DNA from: Cercospora beticola
Lineage: Eukaryota; Ascomycota; Dothideomycetes; Mycosphaerellales; Mycosphaerellaceae
DNA: 64,000 nucleotides
NCBI RefSeq assembly: GCF_033473495.1
Contig: NC_088936.1
Location: forward strand, 2,666,001-2,730,000
Reading direction: 5' to 3'
Part shown: one piece after another, positions 23,201 through 35,195 of the stretch
Layout: each line of letters opens with the position of its first letter
Numbering within the stretch: the stretch's first letter is position 1
The notes under the pieces: generated by a model
What the model was told of the DNA's origin: nothing
Database searches by the model: none
Seen by the model: the letters and a program-made list of their open reading frames with translations, nothing else
Translations under genes and position numbers: made by a program

Positions 23201-24800
23201 CGTCTTATCCTAAAACTCGCTATAGCGGCTATACTAGTCGCGGCTACGGCGCCTACTACGGCTAGAGCTAGCGTTCTAGGTATATAAAGCGAGCCTCGAA
23301 CTAGTTAAGCCGAGTCTAAGTCTAGGTCGCGTAGGTCGCTATAGTATTCCTTATCTTAGCTAGGAAGTCGTTAAGGTTCGGGACTTATAGAATAGCTTAG
23401 ATAGGGTCGGTAGTTAGAGGATTAGCTCGTCTAGCGGCTAGCGGCTCTAGTGTACGACTACTAGCTAGCTACTATTATTCCGTAACTTCCGGTAGAGGAG
23501 TACGTCCTAGGTATAGAGGGACCGGGTCCCTATCTACTACCTACTTAGCTACTATTATAGTACGGGTAGCTAGAATAAGTAGTAGTAAAGAATTGCGGCG
23601 TTAGTAACTATAACCTATAGCTCTCGTAAGTAGTAGATAGTCGTTCCTACGTCTACGACGCTATACGTTTCTATATAGTCCTACGTACTCGCTATAGGGT
23701 CTGTTTCTACTAAAACCGCCGAGTAGTCCCTACTAGTATTATCGGTATAGGTTATTACGAACTAGTTTACGAACTAGTTTACGAACTAGTTCTTACTAGT
23801 TCTCTATTTCTGCCGTTACTAGTATCGGACTCGGTAAAAGCGTTATATAGACGTAAACGACTAGTAATTTAACGGCCGCGAGGACGGGAGTCTCGACGGA
23901 CGGCTATAGTAGGGAGATCGGGAAGTACTCTAGAGTTTATAGTTCTAAGCTAGAGAGCTCGGATTATAGCTACTGCTTAAGCGAGTTAGCGGGAGGAGAG
24001 CGCTTAATAGACGTATTAGATAGAGTTTCTTGCGGCTATTCTTATAAAGTCTTAGGCTACTAAAATAGCGGGCCGTACGCGTCTAGCTATAGAGGCTATA
24101 AACGCGAACGCGAACGTAAACGCGGTAAGGATTTAGTACGTACGGCGCGGTTAGCTTAGTTTGCGCGTCTGCGGTCGCGTACTATACTACGTCGAATCTC
24201 GTTTAGCGAGCGGATAGGTCGATAGTAGATAACTACCTAGAGGATGTCGTTAAGAGCTAGAGCTAGAGTCTCTACTAAGCCTTCTTCTTATTATATATTA
24301 GGGACGGCGACTAGTTCGCGATACTACGGCAACTCTTAGACTAGCGGAAGATTTAAGAGTACGACTTTTACTACGGCCGTAATAGAAGAGGAGTTTACTA
24401 CCTAATTCTATAGAAATCCTAGACGAGAGGCACTACGTTTAGCTAACTCTATAGCTAGTTCGTATTCGTTCGGGGCAGAGTAGTATATCGTTAAGAAGTC
24501 TACGAGCTTTTTTAAGGCTAGCTTTTAGCGTCTAATACGTATTAAAAGGTTGTCCTTCTTAAGGAAAGCTTTAAATAAAAAAGCAAGAGTAAGAGACGTA
24601 GCGTTAATATCGGGCAGGTCCTAATTCGCTAGGGTAGGTAGGTCTAGACGTAGTATTTAGTAGGAGAAGTCTAGTACGCTATAAGAGCTTTAAGCGTATC
24701 CGACGACTACCGAATTAGACGTCGTATAAATTAAGGTAGGACTACGGGGCCGTCGCGAGTAGGCAGAAGAGTACGTACGGCCGGTATAGAGGCAAATAGA
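17210..24800 (-). pseudogene. G1 gag-pol (RIP-inactivated)
   Basis: A degraded gag-pol is readable on the minus strand; the 5' boundary is approximate. Gag has an Arg/Ser/Asn-rich N-terminal part (intact stretch 23126-22851) followed by the fungal gypsy gag motif around FKPDEIRYFY. A zinc knuckle lies at about 21905-21864, with its Cys codons mutated to Tyr. Reverse transcriptase has its YxDD site as TAT-ATC-GAT-AAT near 19916-19896. Integrase has the HHCC region and the first catalytic Asp around 18600-18280. The C-terminus is a chromodomain (about 17400-17260, LLDYRTSRGRLQYLVKW after reading RIP stops as Gln/Trp). This places G1 among the chromoviruses, whose chromodomain directs insertion into heterochromatin. 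Confidence 0.85.
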
Positions 24801-25026
24801 AGCGCTACGAAGGCGGACGCGTTACTAAATTATATAGTACTTAATATTAGTACCGTATACTGTCTCTTTCTCGTGTTCGTCCGGTCTTAGTACGCGACGC
24901 GTTCTAATTAGACGTCCGAGACGTATAGATCGTAGTACTTAAGATTAGTAGGATACGGGTAGAGTCGTTCGTCGGAGTTAAATGTCTTTCGAACGAGTTT
25001 AAAGAAGAACCTCCGATACTACTAGT

Positions 25027-25189
25027 TACTACGTCTAGAACGAACAAGCTATAAGTAGCGAAGTATATATCTATTATATCTATCTACTAACTACTATCTA
25101 AAGGAGGTACCGGCCGCCAAGTATAGCTAGTATAGCACCGCTAAGTACGGCTAGTATAGTAGCGGCGGCTATATAGTTATACTATAATA
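25027..25189 (-). repeat. 5' LTR of G1
   Basis: This 163-bp LTR pairs with 12236-12398. A candidate primer-binding site lies just inside it on the minus strand (about 25026-25008). Confidence 0.88.
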
Positions 25190-26782
25190 TCCTAGGTAGA
25201 AAGAGTTAGCCTTCTTATTCTTAAAGTAATACGTATTACCTCTTATAGGACCTATAGTATTAACTAGATAGAGAAGTAGGAAAAGAGTATAAGAGAGACT
25301 AGAAGTATATCCTATCTATACTATCTTAAAGCTTTAGAAGATCCTAGTTATAAGCTAGAAGTTCCTAAAGAGTAGGTAAGATAGAGAAAAGCCTAGTAAG
25401 GTATACTCTGCTTTAAAAGAGAGGTATACTAAAGGAGTATAAAGAGGAAAGGATTAGCCTTAGACTATAGTACCTAAGTAGATAAGACTAGGCCTAAGTA
25501 CTAAGTACTACTAATACCTTAGAACTAGCTAGTAGTACTCTTCTAAGAAGGTAGATCTTTTAGAGATTCTCTATCTAAGAACCTAACTAACTCCTCTAAA
25601 AGAGAAGAGTCCTTAGATATCTTAGCTAAGAGAGAAGAGTCTTAGTAACTAGAGAAGGTAGAAATCTAGGAGCTACTAATTAGATTAAAAGAGCTTATAT
25701 TTCTAGAGTTTAGATTTATTTATTTAATTTTATAAAAATAGATTTAATAAGTAGAATTAGAAAGAAAAGAGCTATACTAGTACTAAGTAAGGAGAATTAG
25801 AGATAATAGTTTAGCCTACTATAGGACTACTTTAAGTTAAAGGATATATTTTAGGTTATCTTAGAACTAATACCTAACTTATCTATTAAGTTATTACTAT
25901 CTATCTTTAGCCTAAGACATTTAAGAAATAACCTAATATAGGTTAAGGCTAATATAACTACTAGGTATAAGATAATAATCTACCTATTAGAAGATAACTA
26001 GGAAGAGGTCCTTAAGAAGAGATAAGCCTTAAAGATATAGAAGAAGATAAGAGCTAAGTATAGTAAGGTATATACTATATATATAATAGTATATATCTAG
26101 GAGTTTATAAACTTTTAGATAACTAAGGATATAATAATTAGAAAAGTATAGGTATAGCTAGCTAGTATAGTAAGAAGGATTATAGAGGTAGACCCTTAGA
26201 AAGTATACTATAAGGAACTAGAGAGGAGACTTAAGTATCTCCTTAATAGCTTACCTAAAGTATACTAAAGTATAAAGGATATAATTCTTACCTAGTAGTC
26301 TATAGTATATAAAAGTATACTATAGCTACTAGAATCCTATAAAGCTAGACTAAACTAGTCCTAAGAAATAGTAATATTTGCTAAGAGTAGAGGCATATAA
26401 TATATAAAGCTAAAATACTACCTTTATAGAGAAGAGTATTTTAGAGGTATTACTAAGTATCTATACCTTAATAAAGCTAAGAGAACTATTAACTTAAGAT
26501 AGGCTAATAGAGTAGAGAAGAGAAGATTACTACCTAGAGAGAGTACCTTTAGAAGGAGATCTTTACTAGATAGAGAAGTATTAAAAGAAATAGTAAAGAA
26601 ACTTAATCTAAAAGTCTAATCTCTTAAGAAGAGATAAAGCTTAAGGAAGTTTTCTAAGAAAGTATATACTACCTAAGAAGATATAGAACCTTCTATAGTA
26701 TCTAAAGTATTCTAATCTCTATTAGAGGATAATAATATTAATAAAGTTATATACTTAACTATAGAAGTAAAAGGCAAGTATA
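25190..26782 (+). pseudogene. C1 leader and gag region
   Basis: This is the continuation of C1 after the G1 insertion. The sequence matches, in inverse orientation, the C2 interior near 43010-41490, so both are the same gag-containing part of the copia family. Reading frames are broken by RIP stops throughout. I can place it only by homology between the two copies and by position before the integrase. Confidence 0.6.
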
Positions 26783-26997
26783 TATTACGATTTAAGATTC
26801 TATAGACACTATATCTCTCTATCTAATAGTTAGGCCTTAGGTAAGTAGTGCCTTAGGCTTTAGGAATTCTTAGTAGAGAGTATTTCTTTATAGGCTTATA
26901 GTAGATAGAAAAAAAGCCTCTCTAACTACTTACTATAGAGAGTTTTACTTTACCTTATTCCGCTATAAATAAATAGGTTAGACCCCTATATTTAATA
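26783..26997 (+). repeat. 5' LTR of the small nested element
   Basis: The LTR begins tattacgattt and ends tatttaata. It is nearly identical to 28910-29125. Confidence 0.88.
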
Positions 26998-27400
26998 GGT
27001 TATAAGCCCGGGTTTATATTATAGCCGGAAAGCTAGGAGCTAGAGGATATAATAGTAAGTACTCCCGGTAGAAGTTAAGGTACTCTAGTAAGAGACTTAA
27101 AGGTAATAGTAGGATCTAAAGCTATAAAAGAGTTAGAAGCAAGAGGAGTAGTCTTATAGGCATAAACTAGATAGTAGAAAGAATAGTATATATAGGTAGA
27201 TAGGATATCTAATATATATTAGTCCTAAGTAGAAGGATATACTATACGGCTATATAAAGATAGAGAATAAACTCTATAAGGCACCTAGGCTAGGTGCTTA
27301 GTAAGCAAAAGTTATAGTCTAATAATACTAGGAGTTAGTCTAGTATTTCCCTACTACTAGAAAGCAGAAGAGGACAAAGTTAGAAGAGTAGTTAGGCTAT

Positions 27401-27440
27401 TAGAGAGAGTCTCCTAAAGATAGAGAGAGTCTCCTAAAGA
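27401..27440. repeat. Perfect 20-bp tandem duplication
   Basis: The unit tagagagagtctcctaaaga occurs twice back to back in the interior of the small LTR element. Confidence 0.9.
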
Positions 27441-28909
27441 TAGCTATATAGATAGAACTTACTATCTATTTAAAGGAAGATCTTATAAGGCTAGAGGATT
27501 AGTTTATACTAGGCAAGTTATATTTAGAAAGGATAGTTATAAGGCAGGTTCTAGAGAGACCTACTATTAGCTAATAATACTTTAGAGACTAACTAAACCT
27601 CTTACTATCTCTAGAATCTAAAGAAGGATTAGATAATTAGACCTTAGAGGCCTAGTTAGACAAACTAATATATCTAAGATTAAGAGAAGTTATAAACCTA
27701 CCTTTATTATAAATATAGTAGTACTAGGAGGTTCCTATACTAGAGAGTACTAGAGAGGTATACTCCTTTAGCTATTAATATATATACTATATATAAGGCC
27801 TAGAGTATAATACCTGCCCTAGAGCTACCTAGAAGATAGAGTCCTATAAGCTCTAGCTAAGAGAGAGGAGTCTTAGTATAGTTAATCCCCTACTAGGTAG
27901 TCTAGTATAAGGGAATTTCTACCTATATATATACTAAGAACTAAATGCTAAGATATATAGGTCCTTTACTATATAAAACAAATTTATTTCTTAGCTATAG
28001 TTAGAAGAACTTAGCAATATATATACCTAAAGTTAACTCTTTAGAAGATAAGATAGGAATAAGATAAGATAAATAGTACTTTAGCAAAGAGACTATATCT
28101 AGTACTCTCTAAGGAGAACTTAGAATAATAGTTTAGAAAGATAGCTATATTCCTTAAGAGAGAAGACCTATACTTAACTATTAAGACCTTAATATCTATT
28201 CTAATAACTAATAAGGCAAACTATAAAGCAATCTACTAGATTTAGCTTTATATTAGTAAAGAGGATAAAGAGGTAGTATTAGAGAAAGAGATAGCAAAGG
28301 CTATCTAGTAAGAGCTAAAGAAGAAGTATAAGGATAATAAAGTATTAGGAAGGAAACTAGTATAGCAGTACTTTACCTTTTAAATAACAAGTTTATAGAG
28401 TATATTATAAGTATAGTTAAGCTTACTATTACTTAGGAAGAAGATAAGAGAGGCCTAGCTAGCAATAGTAGAGGCAGTTAAACCTAAGAATAGAATCTAA
28501 GTTCTGCTTAGTAGCCTACCTAAATCTTAGTTATCTATTAGAGATACTATAGATACCTAACTATACTTATTACCTAATAATATCCTTTCTATTCTAGAAG
28601 AGAAAGAAGTAGAGATACTTAGGCAACCTAAACTAGAGGGAGGATTAGAGTATTTAGCTTATACTATAAGAGCTATATAGAGATAATAATAAGAGAGAAA
28701 GAGGATAGACAATTTAGAGTTATTTAAAGCTAGATAGTATACTCTATATTAAGAGAAGGGACACTTACTATTAAGCTATTAGTATCTAGAACCTATAAGA
28801 AGTATAGTCTTAGCTTTTAGAGATATAGGCAAGGCAAGAGCCTTTGCTATAATAGAGGATAAAACTAAGGAAGGTTACTAGCTATTAAGAGATAGGCTAT
28901 TAGAGGGAG

Positions 28910-29125
28910 TATTACGATTTAAGATTCTATAGATACTATATCTCTCTATCTAATAGTTAGGCCTTAGGCAAGTAGTGCCTTAGGCTTTAGGAATTCTTAG
29001 TAGAGAGTATTTCTTTATAGGCTTATAGTAGATAGAAACCTAAGCCTCTCTAACTACTTACTATAGGGGGTTTTACTTTGCCTTATTCCGCTATAAACAG
29101 ATAGGTTAGACTCCTATATTTAATA
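28910..29125 (+). repeat. 3' LTR of the small nested element
   Basis: The 216-bp partner of 26783-26997 is followed by the gtata target duplication. Confidence 0.88.
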
Positions 29126-29299
29126 GTATATACTATTAAAATAGCTACTTAACTCCTATACTTTATTATATATAACTAACTAAGAATTACTTTTTAGAGA
29201 ACTAAAACCTCTTTAGAGGAAAAAGTAGATTAAAGTTAGAAGGAGCTATCTAATAGCTATATATATAGGAAATATAGTAATAGATAGGAAAAGAGAAAA

Positions 29300-32200
29300 A
29301 CAGATTATTCTTAAGAATATTCTCTTCGTACCTAGCCTAGGAGTAAATCTTGTTTCTTAGAGCTAATTTAGCTAGTAGTATAGTGTTTAACTACTAAAAT
29401 TTATACTTATTTTATTATCTAGGAAACTAGTTATCTAGACAAAACTATTAGAAGGAGTACTATTTATTAAGGAGATTAATAATATATTATAGGAGCTTAT
29501 AATATTATGCCTTAATTAAAATTAAAAGAATAAAGCCTATACTTTTAAAGCCTAAGAGAAGCTCTAAGAATAGTAAGAGCTCTAGTATAGGAGACTTATA
29601 TACTTTAGAGAGAGTCTTCTTAGAAACCTATATAAAGTATCTAACTTAAAGGCTTAGATTCCTATTCTAAAGGAGTACTAACCTTATAGAGTATACTTCT
29701 TAGTAAAGATAAAGAAATATAGAGAGAAGGAAACTAAAAGAAAACTCTAGAGGTTATTACTTATTTCTATCGATATCTATAGACCTTAATCTATCTTAAG
29801 ATTAGGATATAAATAGTAGCTTAAGATTATTAATAACTTCTTAAGAAAGAAATAGACTTTCCTAATAAAGTCTAGAGAAGATATACTAAGTATCCTTAGA
29901 GACTAGAAGGTAAAAGCTAAGCTATAATTAGGAAACCCTCTCTAGATTATAAGAAGTAATAGAGTAAGAGAGCTTCTTACTATACTAAAGTAGTAGGAGA
30001 AGGAATATAGAATTTCCTTCTATATAACTAAAGTATATAACTCTATCTAGAATAGAGTAGTTAAAAGGTTAATCTAAACCTCTAAAGACTATATAAAAGC
30101 AATACTAGAAGATACCTATATATCTATTAAATTCTAGCTAGAAGTATTAGTAGCCTATATAGTTATTAGAAATTCCCTTCCTAATAGCCTAGAAATTAAT
30201 AGATTTAAGGTATTACCTAAGGAAGCCTTTTTAGACATTTAACTCTTAGTATTATACTTTAGAGTTTAGAGTTGCAAAGCAGTAGTCTATATAGATCCTA
30301 AGTCCTAGCTAGTAGAGATAAGATTAGATAAACTAATAAATAGAAGCAAAGATACTATATTTATTAGGTATGTTCCTAATACTACTAAAATATAGCTCTT
30401 CTAGAAGCCTAATATAAGAGCTATTAAAGCCTATAGTACTACTACTTAGTTTAAGTATAAGAAAGGAGGAGATATAGAGCTAAATATTCCTAAGCTTAAT
30501 TAAGTAAGTAGTATACCTATTAGAAACCTAGTTAGTAGACCTCTAAAGAAGCTAATAGCAGTTATACTTTCTATAGCTACTATACCTATAGCTATAGTAA
30601 CTAAACTTATAGGTCCTAACTAAATACTCTTTATATAGTTACTACCTCTACTAAAGGACAAAGAGGAGTACTAGAGGATAGAGGATCTAGAAGAAGAAAA
30701 CTCTAGAGAACTATAACTCTAGTAGGAGAAAAGTAGAACTACTAAACTACCTAAGTTAAGCTAGGAAATTAATAGATAAGCTAGTTCTAGTACTAGTAGA
30801 AGACTATATTTAAAAGTAAAAGGATTAACTATTATATAGTAGGACCTATAAGGATATAAAGATTAGGAGAGGAACTAAGACTAAACTTATAGCTAAAAGA
30901 GAAGGAGATCTATTTTAGATAAAGGACTAGGCCTAGAGCTAAAAGCTTATAGTATAGTAATAAGATAAGTACTTTAGAAGAGATAAAGAGAATATAAATA
31001 GGAGAAGGAGCTAAGTACTAAGTACTATAGAGCATTCCTTAACTAAGTCTAAAGCTAAGAATAGGAGTAGATTTAGGAAGCCCTATTAGAAGTTTAAGAA
31101 TCTATATTTATAGCAATTACCCCTTAAGTCTCTATATAGAAATAAGAGGTACCTATTCTAAAGTCCTATAAAGAGGCAATTTAGGATCCTAAATAGAGAT
31201 ATATATAGGAGGATATAGTCTAAAAGGAACTAACTATATTAAGAAGTAATAATACCTAGATAAAGGTTATTCTACCTAAAGGAGCAAACCTTATTATATT
31301 TAAGTAAGTATTTAATATAAAGAGATTAATTAGTAGAGCTATTAAGAAGTTTAAAGTAAGACTAGTTATAAGAGGTTTCTTTTAGAAGTTTAGAGTTAAT
31401 TTCTAGGAGACCTTTATACCGATAGTTAGGTATAATACCTTAAGAGTATTTATAGCTATAGTTTATAAGAAGAATCTAGAACTCTACTAAGTAGATATAA
31501 ACAATATATTTACTAAGAGTAAACTCTAAGAAGAAATCTTTATAATTCTACTACTAGGAGTTAAGATTCTACCTAATATAGTCCTATAAATCCTAAGAAG
31601 CTTATATAGACTAAAGTAAGTAGTAAGAGACTAGAACAAACTCTATATCTTAAAGTTAAAACAGATTAAGTTTATATAATTAGAAGTAGACCTATACCTT
31701 CTTATCTACTAGGAAAGGAATATTCTAATCCTAACCTATATAGATAATATTCTAATTATAGTACTAAAGCTAGAAGATATGCTTTAGTTTAAGGAATAGC
31801 TAGGTAAGATATTTAAGATTAAAGATTTTAGAGAACTAGAGAAAATCCTTAGAATAAGATTAATAAAAGATAGACAAGCTAGGACTTTAAAGCTTAATTA
31901 AGAATACTTTATCTAGGAGAACCTTATAAAGCTAGGAATAACTAAGGAGATAGCTAACCTAACTCTCTTACTAATAGATAGTTATAATAGCCTAAAACTA
32001 ATAGGCTTATATAATAAGAGAGGGAACAAGATAGAGTACTAAAGCTTAACTAGTACCTAGATATAGCCTATAGTTATAATAAGACTAGATATTACTTTCT
32101 CTCTTAGAAGGTTAAGCTTATATATCTTAGACCTAACTAAGAGGTATATATAAGCTCTAAAGAAACTAGCAAGATACCTAAGGTTATTCTAAGACTTAGG

Positions 32201-32760
32201 ACTAATATTTAGGAGAAATAGAGGAAGCCTAATAGGATATTTAGACTCTAACTATATAATAGATAAAGTAGATAGAGTCTTAATCCTTAGAAGTATCTTC
32301 TTCCTTTATAGAGCCCTAGTTTCTTAGATAAGTAGGAAGTAAAAGTCTATTATAATATTAATAATAGAAGCTAAGTATATAGCTATAAATATATATATAA
32401 AGCAATCTTAGTTCCTAGTAGTACTCTTAAGAGAGATAGACTATATAGAGTTAGTAGGAGAATACCTATTCTAACTAACTATAAAAGTATATCCTAATAT
32501 AGTAAGAGAACTAAAGCTAGTACAAATTATAGGAGATAATTAGGCAGCTTTAACTCTTATTAAGGATATATATACCTATAAGAGATCTAAACATATTAAT
32601 ATTATATATAACTATATTAGATATCTCTAGTAGTAGAGGAAGGTTATAGTAGAATATATTCTAATAAAAGAGATAGTTACTAATAGCCTAACTAAACTAA
32701 AGAATAGGCTATAGTTTTAGGAGTTTATAAGACAACTCTAGCTTATATAGAAAAGGGCAA
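29300..32760 (+). pseudogene. C1 copia pol (integrase, RT, RNase H), RIP-inactivated
   Basis: Reading RIP stops as Gln/Trp gives a copia pol. The GAG-pre-integrase region is near 29340-29480. The integrase core lies at about 29770-30240 (DIYGP-like start, IRSNRVRELL, and a VVKRL-type segment). Reverse transcriptase has its active site TYIDN (TYVDD before mutation) near 31730-31755. RNase H has an IIEAKYIAI segment near 32355-32380. The order integrase-RT-RNase H is diagnostic of Ty1/copia. Homology with C2 extends through the whole region. Confidence 0.85.
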
Positions 32761-33150
32761 AAGATTCTAGCTCTAACTATAGATTAAACTCTAGACCTAG
32801 AATTAACAAAAGAGGACACCTAATTAAGAGATATATAATATCCTTAATTAAGTAATATTAAGCCTAGGAGTTATACTATAGGAGAAGTAGCTTGCTATAT
32901 ATAATAAGTAATTAGGATCTAGGAATCTATATATAGTCTAAAAGAGAAAAGCCTAGAGGAGAAACAAAAGGTATATACTCTAGTATTAACGTTACTACGG
33001 TATATACGATACTAGGCTAAGGAGTTAAACTAAGATAGATTAGGTACATAGCTCTAACTATATAACTATAGCACCTAATAACTTATTATAATTTAGAGAT
33101 AGATTTGAATATAAGAATATAGATAGAAGACTATCTAGCCTAAGTAGAAG

Positions 33151-33380
33151 TATTAGAAAGTATAGTCTAGTTAGATATTCTAAGAGATACTTTAGGAATT
33201 AGGATTAGGTAACATAGGTTATATAATACTAGGTTATATAACCTAGCTAATACCTATCTTAGAAGTAAGATACAACCTATAACTAACTAATATAATTAAC
33301 TCGGTTAGTTCCTACTTATTATCTCTACTTCTACTACGTTATACCTATCCGACGAGTGCCTACGAGAATATAATTTAATA
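33151..33380 (+). repeat. 3' LTR of C1 (family LTR1)
   Basis: This is a full 230-bp LTR1 copy, tattagaaag...aatttaata. It is preceded by the copia purine tract aagtagaag. The 5 bp after it (tagag) do not match the agaag before the 5' LTR. Confidence 0.88.
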
Positions 33381-35195
33381 TAGAGGATATTATAATAGAT
33401 ATTAGCTATAAGATTACTACTTTAGAGTAGTATAGAAACGCTAAGGTCCTATTATTAGTTATAAGGAAGGCTAAGACGCTATTCCGTACTATATTAGAGA
33501 TAGTAGAGTCTTTTATATTACCGCCGTATTCTAAGTCCTAGGTTCTAATTACTATACGCGACCTACTACCGAACGACTATAATTTTAACTTCGTTCCTAA
33601 GCCGAACTATTTTACTAGACTCTAGTATTCTCTACGTATCTTAAACGTAGTCTTAGATAGCTATATAGAGTACGTCTTAGTCGCTAATTATAGTACTACG
33701 GAGGTAATTCTTCTACTATAAACGCGTCTCGGAGTAGTTTATAAAATAGTACTAGAGGGCGCTTTCCTAGCTACTCTAGCTAGCCGTATCGAAGATTTAG
33801 CCGAGCTTCTAGATTTTCTAAGGCCGAGTCGCGTTTAACTTATAAGTCTACTCTACCGAAGGTAGTAGTTCCTCTAGATATACTACTAAACTCTATAGAG
33901 TATAAATTAGAGAATAGATATATAGCGTATAGAAACGAGACTCGCTAAAAGGTATACGCGACGTTAGTTAAGAAGTAGAAACGCCTCTAAGTTAATAAAG
34001 ATACTATAGTTAAAATCTCTAAAGTCGATTACCTACCTATTCCGCTCCTTACTAGTAGTAAGGCCTACTACTTACCTACGACTATTTATCCTCTTTCTAG
34101 ACCCGACTACGAAGTAGTTAATAAAGCCTTTAATACTTTATACGAATATAGCAAAATAGAGTTTATAACTAGGCCGACTCCCTTTAGTTTTCCTATCTTT
34201 ATTATTTAGAAGATAGTCCTACTCGATAGTAAACTAGTATAGAAAGGTAGAGCCGTAGTCGATATCTATAGTTTAAATAAGATAGTAGTTAAGGACTCTT
34301 ATCTCTTACTATAATAAGATAAGATCGTAGATACTCTCTATAGTATAGAATATATTACTATAATCGATATAGTATCGTTCTTCTACTAATAGGCTATAGC
34401 TAAAGGCGACTACTATAAATTTATAGTTAATAGCTACTACGGATAAGAATAGATAAATATCGTAATTATAGAGTACGCCGGTAGCGTCTAATACGTCTAG
34501 TAGTAACTTAACTATATCCTTAAGCTATTTCGAGACTTCTACTATATATATATCGATAATATTATTATCTTCTCGTAGATATTTAACGACTACTTTATAT
34601 ACCTTAACTACCTATTCGGCCTTCTTAATTCCTTCGATATTAGTATTATACTCTAGAAAACCTTTCTTAGATACCCGTCTATAGCTCTTCTAAGTTAGAG
34701 AGTTAGCGGCCTTAGTTATACTACTTATAAAGAAAAGGTTCGTACTATTCTCGACCTTCTATTTCTATAGATACTTAAGGAGTTAGAATTTTATATTAGT
34801 ATTATAGGCTAGTAACGGTACTATATTCTATACTTTTTATAAATTATAGCTTCGTTCGAGGAAAGAAAGAAGTACTTACTATAATAGAGACCTAATCGAG
34901 GTAATCTCTATAAGCAATTCGTAGCGCGAACTAGAGCCTAGGACGACGCCGAAAACCTTAACTAGTAGTATTACTATTTCGATATTCTAGCTAAGATCTA
35001 CCGAACGGCGTCCTTTCTCTACTATACCGACCTCTACTATTCTCTCTATATCGATCTTAATTCTAGCTACGATAGCTTTACTATAGTCGCGTATATAGTA
35101 GAAGGTAACTCTACTTCTACTAATAGTAGTAAAGTAGTTCGTTTCCTAGCTACTAAAGTCTAGCTAGTTATATACTTAAGTAAAGCTCTATCGGA
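33381..35195 (+). mobile_element. Truncated gypsy pol fragment (G1 family)
   Basis: The plus strand here matches the minus strand of G1 from about 21085 to 19280. It covers protease and reverse transcriptase, including the identical tatatatcgataatattattatc YxDD region near 34540-34570. Homology starts a few bases after the C1 3' LTR and stops near 35195. It lacks LTRs and integrase. Many G1 CpG/CpA positions are further mutated here. Confidence 0.85.

Larger units (their letters stand above)
12236..25189 (-). mobile_element. Chromodomain Ty3/gypsy element G1, 12.95 kb
   Basis: G1 is bounded by two 163-bp LTRs (12236-12398 and 25027-25189). In element orientation they start tattatag and end gtagta (TG...CA after RIP). 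A purine tract (agagaggaggg) precedes the 3' LTR. Flanking bases cccta and tccta are a near-perfect target duplication within the leader of C1. Domain order on the minus strand is gag with zinc knuckle, protease, reverse transcriptase, RNase H, integrase and chromodomain. This is followed by an extra coding region of almost 5 kb. The element is about twice the usual gypsy length because of that region and a long gag. RIP has removed CpA/TpG, but CpG remains abundant. Confidence 0.9.
26783..29125 (+). mobile_element. Small non-autonomous LTR element nested in C1
   Basis: Two LTRs (26783-26997, 215 bp, and 28910-29125, 216 bp) flank a 1.9-kb interior. A perfect 5-bp duplication gtata lies on both sides (26778-26782 and 29126-29130). 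The corresponding site in C2 (near 41165) has one gtata and no insertion. Just inside the 5' LTR is ggttataagcccggg, nearly the same primer-binding site as the copia family. An AG-rich tract (agagggag) precedes the 3' LTR. I find no integrase or reverse transcriptase motif in the interior. It is probably mobilised in trans, plausibly by the copia family (inference). Confidence 0.85.
11972..33380 (+). mobile_element. Ty1/copia element C1 (RIP-inactivated, interrupted)
   Basis: C1 has a 5' LTR at 11972-12203 and a 3' LTR at 33151-33380. It is interrupted by gypsy element G1 (12236-25189) and by a small LTR element (26783-29125). Removing both leaves about 6.1 kb. The LTR is followed by a candidate primer-binding site (ggttataagcccgag, 12204-12218). 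Pol order is integrase before reverse transcriptase, which defines copia. The opposite-strand copy C2 has uninterrupted sequence at both insertion points, confirming them. Almost every CpA/TpG is TpA, so the frames are full of TAG/TAA and the element cannot be expressed. Confidence 0.88.
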
